From: Anaerolineaceae bacterium
GTDB lineage: Bacteria > Chloroflexota > Anaerolineae > Anaerolineales > Anaerolineaceae
Direction: 5' to 3'
DNA: 42,380 nucleotides
NCBI GenBank assembly: GCA_016927865.1
Contig: JAFGLU010000059.1
Location: 1 to 42,380 of the forward strand
Notes under the pieces: generated by a model
Database searches by the model: none
Told to the model about the DNA's origin: nothing
Seen by the model: the letters and a program-made list of their open reading frames with translations, nothing else
Shown here: piece by piece, positions 33,068-42,380 of the stretch
Numbering within the stretch: the first letter of the stretch is position 1
Layout of the letters: the number at the start of each line of letters is the position of its first letter
Program-made: the position numbers and the translations under genes

Positions 33068-34381
33068 CTAAGTCGCGTCATTGGCCAGCGCGGCCCGCTC
33101 GCTCAAATCTATCTGCGCCTCGCGGCGGAAGCGCCCAGTATCGATATGCGGCAGCATAAACAGTGAAATCACCATAAAGCTAGCTTGCACCAGGAATACT
33201 ACCATATAACCCACCAGGGGCGTATTGAACGCATAGGCAAACACATCCCGCACCACGCCCGCCAGCAGCGTGCCGATTAAACGCGAGATGGCATTAGCCA
33301 CGCCCCAGGCGCCCATGAATAAACCCACCTGCGAGGTGGTCATATCTAACATCAGCGACAAGTTCGAGGTGGTCGAAAAGCCGGTGCCCAACCCCAAAAG
33401 GAACACCCCAACGTAAAACACACTGCTCAACGCAAATGGCCCTGCCCCGGCGATGAGCACAAAACCAGTAATGGCGGTGATGGCCCCTGCCCGTGCCACG
33501 CCGCGTTTGGTGATGGTCCTTTCAAGCCAACCCGCCGCCAACAATGCTACCAGGAAGCACCCACCCCAAATCGAGGTGATTCGCGTAGTGTCCGCCACCG
33601 ACAGGTGGAAAATTTCACCACCATACGGTTCCAGCAGAATATCCTGGCCCAGGATCGCTGCCAACAAAAGGATCAAATAGATGAAAAATAACTTCGCCTG
33701 GCGGTTTTTAAGCACGCTGCGAATCAAGCCCTGCCATTGAGCGCGTTTCTCGGTCTGCGGCAGGACTTCACCCTCGCTGGGCGCATAGCGCGGCTCCAGC
33801 CTGACCAGGCCGGCCAGCCCCAGACCCAGGGCAATGCTCGCCACCACCATGAAGGCCGTTGCCAGGGTTTGGGGGGTATAGTTTTCCAGCATGTGCCCCA
33901 GCGTAACTGAGGTGAGGATAATGCCGATAATCATCACGAACCACATTACAGACACGGTCCGCGAGCGGCCCTTCTCGCCGGAAAGCTCCGAGGCCAGTGA
34001 AAGGTATGAGACGCTGGCAAGGTTGTAGCCCATGCCCCAGGCCCCAAAGGTAAGCAAGCTGAAGAACAAGCCGAGGAGGGTGTTTTCAGGCAGATAGTAC
34101 ACTGCCAGAGGCGCCAGGGCCACACCCGCCGCGCATAGGAGCAGCCCCAGGGCAATATAAGGGGTGCGCCGCCAACCAAAAATGGGATGGCGGTCGGAAT
34201 ACGAGCCAATCATCACCTGCAAGGGAGAAAACAAATAGGGTAGAGATGCCAAAATTGCGACCAGCGAGGCAGAGAGCGCCAGTTCTTTGATCATCACCCG
34301 GTTGAGCGTGCTGTTGATGGGCACGAGAGTCATGGCAACCGCGACGTGGATGAGGGCGAGTTGGATGCGTTTAATCACCAT
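33068..34381 (-). CDS. PucC-type (BCD family) MFS transporter
   Basis: A 437-residue, twelve-helix major-facilitator protein. LPYLFSPLQVMIGSYSDRHP, FGWRRTPYI and, in the second half, GQDILLEPYGGEIFHLSV are marks of the PucC/LhaA bacteriochlorophyll-delivery family (PF03209). In phototrophs these proteins help assemble light-harvesting complexes and probably move or bind (bacterio)chlorophyll. No photosynthesis gene is visible in this window. Members in non-phototrophs are of unknown substrate, perhaps a tetrapyrrole or lipid. It follows the DinB-like gene by 12 bases and precedes the DUF6391-like gene by 39. Confidence 0.82.
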   Translation of the reverse strand: MVIKRIQLALIHVAVAMTLVPINSTLNRVMIKELALSASLVAILASLPYLFSPLQVMIGSYSDRHPIFGWRRTPYIALGLLLCAAGVALAPLAVYYLPENTLLGLFFSLLTFGAWGMGYNLASVSYLSLASELSGEKGRSRTVSVMWFVMIIGIILTSVTLGHMLENYTPQTLATAFMVVASIALGLGLAGLVRLEPRYAPSEGEVLPQTEKRAQWQGLIRSVLKNRQAKLFFIYLILLLAAILGQDILLEPYGGEIFHLSVADTTRITSIWGGCFLVALLAAGWLERTITKRGVARAGAITAITGFVLIAGAGPFALSSVFYVGVFLLGLGTGFSTTSNLSLMLDMTTSQVGLFMGAWGVANAISRLIGTLLAGVVRDVFAYAFNTPLVGYMVVFLVQASFMVISLFMLPHIDTGRFRREAQIDLSERAALANDAT

Positions 34382-34393
34382 AAGACTTCGACA

Positions 34394-34855
34394 TTACTCC
34401 TTCAACATTGCCTTGCGAATCTCTTCGGCATGTTCCGCTTCATGTTCGGCAAAAATATTCACAATACCTTCTACCGTGCCGTACCCGCCCCACGGCAGGA
34501 TCATCTTCTCGAAGAACTTATCATCCGGGGTATCTAAAATAGCTTGCTTGACCTCCGCGCGGTTCATATCGAACTCGCGGCGGGTCTGCGCATAGCTCAG
34601 CGCTTCGCGGGTTTCCACAGATTGCGCGTTAAAGATGTTGATTCCACGCACGGCGGGGGTGCCCGATTCATGCCCACCGGAATGGGCGCGCAACGCCGCC
34701 AGAGTGGCTTCGTCCCACCCGGCAATGTGCGCCAGCACCTGCCGCATCGTCCAGGCGGGGTAAACCTCTTCTTCTGTGCTCACCAGCGGGATGAGCGCTT
34801 CCATTTGGGCGCGGGCGCTATCCAACTGGTCAATTAATTGTTGTTTGCTTTTCAT
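34394..34855 (-). CDS. DinB/ClbS-type four-helix-bundle protein
   Basis: A 153-residue alpha-helical protein of the DinB superfamily. The presumed metal ligands are H43 (VLAHIAGWDE) and H138/H142 (FAEHEAEHAEEI), in the usual spacing. Family roles include thiol transferases, colibactin self-resistance (ClbS, DfsB) and damage-induced proteins of unknown action. It sits between radA and the PucC-type gene with gaps of 33 and 12 bases. Being next to the repair gene radA hints at stress expression but proves nothing. Confidence 0.85.
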   Translation of the reverse strand: MKSKQQLIDQLDSARAQMEALIPLVSTEEEVYPAWTMRQVLAHIAGWDEATLAALRAHSGGHESGTPAVRGINIFNAQSVETREALSYAQTRREFDMNRAEVKQAILDTPDDKFFEKMILPWGGYGTVEGIVNIFAEHEAEHAEEIRKAMLKE

Positions 34856-34888
34856 CGTTCCATTTCTCCGGGCTACCTTTCATTCAGG

Positions 34889-36304
34889 TTATGCCTCTGC
34901 GTCTGCCTTCAACAAAGCCAGGTTGAGCGCTTCGCGGAGCGAGCGCGCCTCGGACACCTGAATGCCCTCTGGCCAGGGCTCACCGGTTTTGCGGATGCGG
35001 TGCGGGATGATAGCGCTGCGGAAGCCCAGCTTGGAGGCCTCGCGCAAGCGGGTAGCCATCTGGCCTACCATGCGCAGTTCGCCCGATAGACCCACCTCGC
35101 CAATCAGAACCGTGTCGGCGCGCACCGAAACGTCGCGCATCGAGGAAGCGATCGAAGCGGCCACGGCCAAATCGGCGGCGGGCTCGTTGATGCGCATGCC
35201 GCCGATGACGTTGACGAACACGTCCTGCTCGCCCAGGTGCAGCCCCAGGCGGCGAGTGAGCACCGCGCTGATCATCAGCAGGCGGTTGATCTCAATACCG
35301 TTGGGCGTGCGGCGGGGATTGCTGAGACTGGAATGGCTGGTAAGGCCTTGAATCTCAACCAGCAATGGGCGGGTGCCTTCCATGGTCACCGCGATGGCCG
35401 AGCCCGGCACATTGACCATGCGCTCGGCCAGGAAGGCTTCGCTGGGGTTGGTCACCTCGGCCATGCCGTACTCGCGCATATCAAAGACGCCCACCTCCGA
35501 GGTGGCCCCAAAGCGGTTCTTCACCGAGCGCAGCAGGCGGTAGGATTGGAAGCGGTCGCCCTCCAGGTACAGTACCGTGTCGACGATGTGCTCCAGCACG
35601 CGCGGCCCGGCGATGACGCCTTCTTTGGTGACGTGACCGATGACAAACACCGACACGCCGTTGGTCTTAGCCAGATCGCGCAGGCGACTGGAGCATTCGC
35701 GCACCTGCGATACCGAACCCGCCGAAGAATCAAGCTCAGGGAGGTATACGGTTTGGATCGAGTCAACCACCAGAATCGAGGGCTGAAAAGCACGGGTGTG
35801 TTCGAGAATGGTTTCCAGGTTGGTTTCGGTCACCAGCAGCAGGCCCTGCGGAACCGTTTTCTCTTTGGCCTCGGGGTTTTGCAGCACGCGCAGCGCGCGC
35901 ATCTTCACCTGCCGCTCCGATTCCTCCCCCGAAACATACAGCACCGTCTGCCCGGCGGCCATCTCGATAGCCAGTTGCAGCATGAGCGTGGATTTGCCGA
36001 TGCCGGGGTCGCCGCCCACCAGGACGATGGAGCCGGGCACCACACCCCCGCCCAGCACACGCGAAAACTCACCAATGGGCACGGGCAGGCGGCTCTCCAG
36101 GTCGCTGTCAATCTCATCCAGGCGGCGGGGCAGCGAAGCGCCCCCCAACCCCGATTTCGGCGCGCCTTTGGCCGGGGCCGCCGGGGCAGCAATCACTTCT
36201 TCGACCATGCTGTTGTAGGTGCCGCACTGCGGGCAGCGCCCCAGCATTCGAGGGGCTGTGCGCCCGCAGCTTTGGCATACAAAACGTGTTTGAGTCTTAG
36301 CCAT
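34889..36304 (-). CDS. radA: DNA repair protein RadA
   Basis: A 471-residue branch-migration ATPase. The N-terminal zinc finger is C10/C13/C24/C27, Walker A is GDPGIGKST (98-106), the RadA motif is K262-N-R-F-G266, and a Lon-like C-terminal domain (about 310-460) follows. All diagnostic parts are present and the length is usual (450-470). It processes recombination intermediates with RecA. The ATG lies six bases after a TATAAT box, so the mRNA is probably leaderless, and no ribosome site is seen. It is the first gene of the unit that runs to the M23-like gene. Confidence 0.96.
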   Translation of the reverse strand: MAKTQTRFVCQSCGRTAPRMLGRCPQCGTYNSMVEEVIAAPAAPAKGAPKSGLGGASLPRRLDEIDSDLESRLPVPIGEFSRVLGGGVVPGSIVLVGGDPGIGKSTLMLQLAIEMAAGQTVLYVSGEESERQVKMRALRVLQNPEAKEKTVPQGLLLVTETNLETILEHTRAFQPSILVVDSIQTVYLPELDSSAGSVSQVRECSSRLRDLAKTNGVSVFVIGHVTKEGVIAGPRVLEHIVDTVLYLEGDRFQSYRLLRSVKNRFGATSEVGVFDMREYGMAEVTNPSEAFLAERMVNVPGSAIAVTMEGTRPLLVEIQGLTSHSSLSNPRRTPNGIEINRLLMISAVLTRRLGLHLGEQDVFVNVIGGMRINEPAADLAVAASIASSMRDVSVRADTVLIGEVGLSGELRMVGQMATRLREASKLGFRSAIIPHRIRKTGEPWPEGIQVSEARSLREALNLALLKADAEA

Positions 36305-36310
36305 GTTTCG

Positions 36311-36316
36311 ATTATA
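36311..36316 (-). promoter_or_regulatory. -10 box of radA, leaderless layout
   Basis: Minus strand TATAAT, followed by six bases and then the radA ATG. The transcript should start at or next to the start codon. The -35 region falls inside the terminator hairpin at 36320-36363 and is poor (GCCCAA). Confidence 0.6.
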
Positions 36317-36319
36317 TAC

Positions 36320-36363
36320 ACAAAAAGGGCAAATTGGGCTGCGTACGCTCCCAATTTGCCCTT
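36320..36363 (-). terminator. Terminator hairpin between clpC and radA
   Basis: Minus strand: AAGGGCAAATTGGG (36350-36363), an 11-base loop, CCCAATTTGCCCTT (36325-36338), then TTTTTG-type sequence. The stem is a perfect 14 bp. It ends clpC transcription about 125 bases after its stop and directly abuts the radA -10 box. Confidence 0.8.
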
Positions 36364-36418
36364 CCTTAGAAACCTATAACCTTAGTGGTTCTCTCGCCAA
36401 GGTAGCGGGTTATATTTT

Positions 36419-36451
36419 GGTTTGTTTGTGCGGCTACGCCGCAAACAACCC
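36419..36451. repeat. Hairpin without T-tail downstream of clpC
   Basis: A stem with a TG bulge: GGTTTGTTTG-TG-CGGC, loop TAC, GCCG-CAAACAACCC. No T-run follows on either strand. It may be a REP-like unit or an mRNA 3'-end guard. Confidence 0.4.
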
Positions 36452-36486
36452 AAAAATAAATATCACTTATTTAGCGACAAGACCTC

Positions 36487-39027
36487 TTAGGCCCCGACGC
36501 CCAGCGCAGCTTCGGGCTCGGTCGGATTTTCCTCCGACTTGCTCAACAGGAACTCGTTGGTCTCCGGGTCATAATCAACCAGGATCTCGTCACCGGCGTT
36601 GAACTGCTTGGCCAGCACCGCGTCCGACAGGCGATCCTCGATCTTGAACTGGATCACGCGGCGCAGCGGGCGGGCACCCATTTCGGGATCGTAGCCTTCC
36701 TGGGCCAGTTGGTCAAGGGCAATTTCGGTCGCCTTGAGGGTGATCTGGCTCTCTTGCAGCCGCTCGGCCACCTTGTTCAGTTCCAGGGTCACGATGCGGC
36801 GGATGTGCTCGCGATTGAGCGAGCGGAACACGATCACGGAATCGAGGCGGTTGATGAACTCGGGGCGGAAGACGCGCTTGAGCGAATCGAGCAGCTTCTT
36901 GCGCATCTCGTCGTAAGCCATCTCTTCCTCGCGGGCCTCGTCGCGGGCTAGCGAAAAACCTAGCGAGGTCTGCCGCTTGATCATATCCGCGCCGATGTTG
37001 GAGGTCATGATGATGATGGCGTTACGGAAGTCCACCTTGTGGCCCTTGGCATCCGAAAGATGCCCTTCTTCCATGATCTGGAGAAGCATATTGTGCGCCT
37101 CGGGGTGGGCCTTCTCGATCTCGTCAAATACCACAATCGAGTAGGGGCGGCGGCGAATGGCCTCAGTAAGTTGCCCGGCGTCCTCAAAACCCACGTATCC
37201 GGGCGGCGCGCCGACCAGGCGGCTGACCGTGTGGCGTTCCATGAACTCGGACATATCCAATTGAATCAGGGCGTCTTCGCTGCCAAACATGAAGCGCGCC
37301 AGAGCCTTGGTCAGCTCGGTCTTGCCCACGCCCGTGGGGCCCAGGAAAATGAACGAGCCGATGGGGCGCTTGGGGTCTTTCAACCCAGCGCGAGCGCGGC
37401 GCACGGCCTTGGAGATGGCATCGATGGCCTCATCCTGGCCGATAATCTGTTTGCGCAGTTCTTCTTCCATGCGCAGCAGCCGCTCCGATTCCTCGGTGGC
37501 CATCTGCATCACCGGCACGCCGGTCCACATGGAGACCACCTCGGCAATGTCATCGGCGCTGACGCTGGGGCTGGCCGTGCGGTCCCAAGCAGTGCGCAGA
37601 CGCTCGATCTGGTTTTCCAGTTCGGTCTCGCGCTGCACAAGGTCTTGCGCTTCAACGTCACGCCCATCGTCCACCGCCAGCGAATGATTCTGTCGCACCT
37701 GGCGCAGTTCGCGCATCAAATCGCGGGCGCTGGTGGCGGCGGGACTCTTATACATGCGCACCCGCGAGGATGCCTCATCCACCAGATCGATCGCTTTGTC
37801 CGGCAAGAAGCGGTCAGCCACATAGCGGGCCGACAGCTTGGCCGCGGCTTCCAGAGCCTCTTCTGAGATGGTCAGACGGTGATGCTCTTCGTAGGCGGAC
37901 TTGATGCCCTTGAGAATTGCAATCGTCTCGTCGATGGACGGCTCATTGACCACAATGGGCTGGAAGCGCCGTTCGAGGGCGGCGTCGCTCTCGATGTGTT
38001 TGCGGTACTCCTCGAGCGTGGTGGCGCCGATGACCTGCAGCTCGCCGCGAGAAAGGGCGGGCTTGAGGATGTTGGCTGCGTCTACCGAAGAGCCGGCGGC
38101 GCCGGCGCCTACCAGCATATGCACCTCATCGATGAAGAGGATGGCGCCGGAAGACTTCAACTCGTCGATGACTCGCTTGAGGCGTTCCTCAAACTGGCCG
38201 CGATACATGGTGCCTGCCACTAACGAGCCGACATCCAGTTGCAAGACCCGCTTGCCCAGCAGCAGCGCCGGGACGTCGCCTTCGACGATGCGCTGTGCCA
38301 ACCCCTCGACGATGGCCGTCTTGCCCACGCCGGGCTCGCCGATCAGGGCGGGGTTGTTCTTCGAGCGGCGCGCCAAAATCTGGATCACACGCTCGATCTC
38401 CATTTGCCGCCCAATGACCGGGTCCAGCTTGCCTTCTTCAGCCTTGGTGGTCAAGTCCACTGCCAGTTGATCGACCAGCGGGGTCTTGCCTTTTTCTTTA
38501 TCTTTATCTTGTTGTTGCTGGCGCGCAGCGGGCCGGTTGGCCGTGGGCGCAGCGGGGCCGCCGGTGGGGGCCGCGGGAGTACTGCCGGTGCTTTCGGTCA
38601 AAATACGGCGGGTTTGGCGGCGAATTTGCTCAGGGGTCACGCCCAGCTTGCGCAGCACGTCCATGCCCAGGCCGTCGGTGGAACGCACCAACCCCAGCAA
38701 CAAATGTTCGGTGCCGATGTAGTGATGACCCATGCGGCGGGCTTCGTCGATGGCCAGTTCCAACACTTTCTGCGTGCCGGGAGCCAGGTCAATCTTGCCG
38801 CCTCGGTAATCGCCAAAGCCGCCTAATTTTTCAACAGTCTCGCGCACCCGCTCCGGCTCCAGGCCTAATTCACGCAGAACGCGCCCGGCGATTCCGCCTT
38901 CCTCCTGGATCAAACCCAGCAGGAGATGCTCCGTGCCGATTGCGTTCTGGCGCAGGCGCTCAGCTTCCTGATGAGCCAGACTCAATACCCGTCTGGCCCG
39001 TTGGGTGAAACGCTCCATTCCAGACAT
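36487..39027 (-). CDS. clpC: ATP-dependent Clp protease ATP-binding subunit ClpC
   Basis: An 846-residue Hsp100 unfoldase. It has two Clp_N repeats (about 5-75 and 80-145), a Gln/Lys-rich linker, AAA-1 with Walker A GEPGVGKT (230-237), a coiled-coil/UVR-like middle segment (about 433-480), AAA-2 with GPTGVGKT (563-570), and a ClpP-docking loop with [10 protein letters not shown]. It feeds substrates into ClpP. I start at 39027, where GAGGAG lies six bases upstream, although the frame extends to 39096. The usual Firmicute partners ctsR and mcsAB are not adjacent, and no CIRCE or CtsR-like operator is evident, so control differs. It is a single-gene unit with its own promoter and terminator. 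Confidence 0.95.
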   Translation of the reverse strand: MSGMERFTQRARRVLSLAHQEAERLRQNAIGTEHLLLGLIQEEGGIAGRVLRELGLEPERVRETVEKLGGFGDYRGGKIDLAPGTQKVLELAIDEARRMGHHYIGTEHLLLGLVRSTDGLGMDVLRKLGVTPEQIRRQTRRILTESTGSTPAAPTGGPAAPTANRPAARQQQQDKDKEKGKTPLVDQLAVDLTTKAEEGKLDPVIGRQMEIERVIQILARRSKNNPALIGEPGVGKTAIVEGLAQRIVEGDVPALLLGKRVLQLDVGSLVAGTMYRGQFEERLKRVIDELKSSGAILFIDEVHMLVGAGAAGSSVDAANILKPALSRGELQVIGATTLEEYRKHIESDAALERRFQPIVVNEPSIDETIAILKGIKSAYEEHHRLTISEEALEAAAKLSARYVADRFLPDKAIDLVDEASSRVRMYKSPAATSARDLMRELRQVRQNHSLAVDDGRDVEAQDLVQRETELENQIERLRTAWDRTASPSVSADDIAEVVSMWTGVPVMQMATEESERLLRMEEELRKQIIGQDEAIDAISKAVRRARAGLKDPKRPIGSFIFLGPTGVGKTELTKALARFMFGSEDALIQLDMSEFMERHTVSRLVGAPPGYVGFEDAGQLTEAIRRRPYSIVVFDEIEKAHPEAHNMLLQIMEEGHLSDAKGHKVDFRNAIIIMTSNIGADMIKRQTSLGFSLARDEAREEEMAYDEMRKKLLDSLKRVFRPEFINRLDSVIVFRSLNREHIRRIVTLELNKVAERLQESQITLKATEIALDQLAQEGYDPEMGARPLRRVIQFKIEDRLSDAVLAKQFNAGDEILVDYDPETNEFLLSKSEENPTEPEAALGVGA

Positions 39028-39186
39028 ACGAACTCCTCTTCTACCGCTCCCTGCCCAAATCGGGCAGGCCTTGATAAGAACTGGGAAGTGGCCCACCGTC
39101 GATCCATACCCGTAATGGCCTAACCTTCCCGTAAAGTCACAATACTCGCCCCCTCATGAAAGAGGCTTCCAATACTTCTGAATATG

Positions 39187-39214
39187 ATTCTACCATCAAT
39201 AAATGGTTTGTCGA
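39187..39214 (-). promoter_or_regulatory. Promoter of clpC
   Basis: Minus strand: -35 TCGACA (39209-39214), a 16-base spacer, -10 TAGAAT (39187-39192). The leader is about 150 bases. The -10 context GGTAGAATCA is shared with the pdxS promoter. No heat-shock operator is evident. Confidence 0.6.
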
Positions 39215-39250
39215 GTCACCCGTTTTGACGATATAAGGTTTCACCCCCAG

Positions 39251-39294
39251 CGGACAACGAGGCGTGGGCGAGCAATCTCGGAGAGCAATGTCCG
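39251..39294. other. Possible structured segment in the clpC upstream gap
   Basis: Outer stem CGGACA/TGTCCG (39251-39256 with 39290-39295, approximately) encloses an inner CGAG-CAAT-CTCG hairpin. It lies in the 321-base gap 39028-39348, between the divergent clpC and helicase-domain promoters. It may be a protein-binding site or a small RNA, and no known RNA family is recognised. Besides this and the two promoters, the gap holds nothing I can name. Confidence 0.25.
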
Positions 39295-39335
39295 TCTAAT
39301 TAAACCAGCGGCCCCTCATACAAGGGGATTTCCGG

Positions 39336-39341
39336 TACAAT
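39336..39341 (+). promoter_or_regulatory. -10 box, leaderless layout
   Basis: TACAAT, then seven bases (AAACCCC), then the ATG at 39349. Transcription should begin at or beside the start codon, and no ribosome site is present. This is the same layout as at radA. Confidence 0.6.
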
Positions 39342-39348
39342 AAACCCC

Positions 39349-40971
39349 ATGCCCACCTTACAAGATGTGTTGCGCGGGCGCGACCTCAGCTTTCTCAAAA
39401 TGGTTGCTAATGCCTGGCGGCTCGACCTGAGTGCCCCAGACGCTGCCACCTACCTACCCCAATTGGTCACCGGCATCCTGGCCCACCCCTGGCAAGACGA
39501 GGTGCTGGCCAGTTTCCCCGCCGAGGTGCAATCAGCGCTGCAAGCTTTGCTGCTCAACGAAGGCCGCCTGGGCTGGGCACTGTTTACCCGCCGATGCGGC
39601 GAGGTGCGCCCGTTTGGCCCTGGCAAACGCGAAAAAGAACGCCCCGACCTCAACCCCATCTCTCCCGCCGAATACCTGTGGTACCGTGGACTGGTGGGAC
39701 GCGCCTTCCTGCAAACCCCCGGCGAACGTGAAATGCAGGAATATGCCTTCATCCCCGATGACCTCCTTGAACACCTGCAGCCGCTCATCGACGCCGAGCA
39801 AGCCCCGCCTGGGCGGCCTGCCTCACCCGGTGAAAGCGCCCACCTGCGCCCCGCCACCGACCGCATCCTGGATCACGCCTGTACGCTGCTGGCAGCCTTG
39901 CGCTGCGGGATGGCCCTCGACGAATTGCCCGCTCCAGGCTGGATTCTACCTCCCGCTGCGATTCTCGATCTGCTGCGTGCTGCCGGGCTGGTGGATTCCG
40001 CCGGGCTGCCCGTGGCCGAAGCCGCGCGCGCCTTCCTGGAAGCGCCCCGCGCCCAGGCCCTGGCCCAACTGGCGCGCGCCTGGATCGATGCAGTTGAATT
40101 CAATGAACTGCGCCAACTCCCCGGCCTGAAGTTTGAAGGCGAATGGGTGAACGACCCGCTCACCGCCCGCCAGGCCGTGCTGGGACACCTGGGCAGCGTG
40201 CCCGCTGAAGGCTGGTGGAGCTTGAGCGGCTTTGTTCGCGCCATCCACGAGCGCGACCCAGATTTTCAGCGCCCCGCCGGTGATTACGACTCCTGGTTCA
40301 TCCGCCGCGAAGACAGCGAAACCTACCTGCGCGGCCCTTCTGTCTGGGACGAGGTGGACGGGGCGCTGCTGCGCAGTATGGTCACGGGCCCATTGCATGC
40401 CCTGGGCCTTCTTGACCTGGCCGGCCCCGCGCCCGAGGCTCCACCTGCGGCTTTCCGCTACACAGCCTGGGCCGCCGACCTGCTGCACGGACAGCCGCCC
40501 GCCGAGCTGCCTGCCGAGCAGGGCGTCATCCAGGCCGGGTCGACCGGGCGGTTATCAGTGCCGCGCCTGACGCCACGGGCCGTGCGCTATCAAATTGCGC
40601 GCTTTTGCCAGTGGGAAGAAGCCGAGCCTGAAACCTACCATTACCGTATCACCCCTGCCGGGCTGGAACGCGCTGCCACCCAGGGGCTGCGCCCGCGCCA
40701 ATTGCTGGCCCTGCTGCGCAAGCACGCCGCCCTGGTGCCGCCGCTGCTTGCCCAAGCCCTGGAGCGTTGGGAAATCTCCGGCACCCAGGCCCGCCTGGAG
40801 CAGGTGGTACTGCTGCGCCTGAGCAGCCCCGAGATTCTCGCTGCGCTACGCAAATCGCGTGCCGCGCGGTACATCGTCGAAGAGATCAGCCCCACCGCCG
40901 TGCTCGTGCGCGCCGGTGCTGAAGAAAAAGTCCGCGAGGCGCTGCTGGAGTTGGGGTACTTGGGGGGGTAA
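39349..40971 (+). CDS. Helicase-associated (XPB N-terminal-like) domain protein
   Basis: A 540-residue protein. The C-terminal part (about 395-535) contains VIQAGSTGRLSVPRLTP, YHYRITPAGLERAATQGL, LPPLL-type and WEISGTQARLEQVVLLRL stretches typical of the helicase C-terminal-3 / XPB-Ssl2 N-terminal-like domain (PF13625). The first 390 residues are helical and likely winged-helix-rich. There is no Walker A or helicase motor, so the domain stands alone. In other bacteria the domain precedes XPB-like helicases or occurs in such stand-alone proteins, whose role in repair or transcription is unproven. It is a single gene, divergent from clpC, and its mRNA is probably leaderless. Confidence 0.75.
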   Translation: MPTLQDVLRGRDLSFLKMVANAWRLDLSAPDAATYLPQLVTGILAHPWQDEVLASFPAEVQSALQALLLNEGRLGWALFTRRCGEVRPFGPGKREKERPDLNPISPAEYLWYRGLVGRAFLQTPGEREMQEYAFIPDDLLEHLQPLIDAEQAPPGRPASPGESAHLRPATDRILDHACTLLAALRCGMALDELPAPGWILPPAAILDLLRAAGLVDSAGLPVAEAARAFLEAPRAQALAQLARAWIDAVEFNELRQLPGLKFEGEWVNDPLTARQAVLGHLGSVPAEGWWSLSGFVRAIHERDPDFQRPAGDYDSWFIRREDSETYLRGPSVWDEVDGALLRSMVTGPLHALGLLDLAGPAPEAPPAAFRYTAWAADLLHGQPPAELPAEQGVIQAGSTGRLSVPRLTPRAVRYQIARFCQWEEAEPETYHYRITPAGLERAATQGLRPRQLLALLRKHAALVPPLLAQALERWEISGTQARLEQVVLLRLSSPEILAALRKSRAARYIVEEISPTAVLVRAGAEEKVREALLELGYLGG

Positions 40972-41014
40972 ATTAGCACCATATGCTCGTAGTCACAAAA
41001 ACACCAACCCGCGT

Positions 41015-41058
41015 GGTCTGTGTAGGGGGCAATTCATGAATTGCCCCCTACACAGACC
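41015..41058. repeat. Perfect 44-bp palindrome (GTAGGGGGCAATTC type)
   Basis: Each 22-base half is the exact reverse complement of the other, with no loop, centred between 41036 and 41037. The core is GTAGGGGGCAATTC-ATGAATTGCCCCCTAC. It lies 43 bases after the stop of the helicase-domain gene. Palindromes of this GTAGGGGC...GCCCCTAC kind are dispersed intergenic repeats in several bacterial groups. It might also act as a terminator, though no T-run follows. Confidence 0.75.
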
Positions 41059-41150
41059 GCCCCAAGCAGACACGGGGGGTGATGAAACACCGGCTGACCC
41101 GCGCCTTTCCTCATGTCTCGCGGAACAGAGCCAGAACCTCACGTAAACGG

Positions 41151-41156
41151 TATAAT
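41151..41156 (+). promoter_or_regulatory. -10 box of kbl
   Basis: TATAAT preceded by AACGG, 40 bases before the ATG at 41197. The -35 region is weak. GAGGTGA lies just before the start codon as the ribosome site. Confidence 0.55.
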
Positions 41157-41196
41157 ATATTCATCCATTCCCCCTACTCTTTTCCCCGAGGTGACT

Positions 41197-42380
<1,184 letters not shown>

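Noticed and set aside
39028-39186. CIRCE or CtsR operator upstream of clpC
   Set aside because: No TTAGCACTC-N9-GAGTGCTAA and no GGTCAAA-type direct repeats were found in the leader.
39241-39300. tRNA or known riboswitch
   Set aside because: No acceptor/T-arm pattern and no recognisable riboswitch core. Only a simple nested stem is seen.
41015-41058. Ordinary terminator of the helicase-domain gene
   Set aside because: The palindrome has no loop and no T-run on the plus strand after it. A dispersed repeat explains it better, though some termination cannot be excluded.

Overview
The window looks like chromosomal DNA of an uncultured-type bacterium of the Chloroflexota, most likely class Anaerolineae. 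This is an inference from gene content and style, not from a marker gene. Pointers are lipoproteins with Pro/Thr-rich linkers after the lipobox, an Opp-type sugar transporter beside a GH130 phosphorylase, PdxS/PdxT, a chloroplast Ycf45-like R3H ATPase, a PucC-type transporter, a helicase-associated-domain protein and a huge secreted multidomain M23-like protein. Coding DNA is GC-rich, while the promoters sit in AT-rich gaps. I see no rRNA, tRNA, CRISPR array, phage gene or transposase.

Layout, left to right. Positions 1-1065 (minus): a MinD/ParA-like ATPase followed by a membrane protein cut by the window edge. 1402-7521 (plus): a YcaQ-type DNA glycosylase, then a five-gene set of GH116 glycosidase, GH12 lipoprotein endoglucanase, VOC protein, GNAT acetyltransferase and HIT protein. 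A cluster of small dispersed repeats lies at 2565-2735. 7526-8287 (minus): an SDR oxidoreductase with its own promoter.

8404-18335 (minus): a compact ten-gene transcription unit read from a good promoter to a strong terminator. Its order is pdxS, pdxT, a GNAT-like protein, an R3H-AAA ATPase, tmk, two tandem DsbA-cyclophilin fusion lipoproteins (one with its active-site residues lost), a PrsW-type intramembrane protease, a DedA protein and a PlsC acyltransferase. It mixes cofactor and nucleotide synthesis with envelope protein folding and membrane lipid work.

18536-27396 (minus): a sugar-use operon of LacI regulator, OppA, OppB, OppC, OppD, OppF and GH130. It starts at a promoter whose -35 box is covered by a classic LacI/CcpA-type operator and ends at a perfect terminator hairpin. 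The likely role is import of beta-mannoside oligosaccharides and their phosphorolysis inside the cell.

27441-36316 (minus): a second long unit of radA, a DinB-like protein, a PucC-type MFS transporter, a DUF6391-like protein, holA and the large M23-like secreted protein. 36487-39214: clpC with its own promoter. 39349-40971 (plus): an XPB/helicase-associated-domain protein, apparently leaderless. 41197-42380 (plus): kbl, complete except for the last base of its stop codon.

The most unusual items are the tandem DsbA-cyclophilin fusions with one degenerate copy, four kinds of small palindromic or dispersed repeats, the two apparently leaderless promoters, and the M23-like protein lacking the expected first metal ligand. 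I did not find a clear new defence or mobile system.
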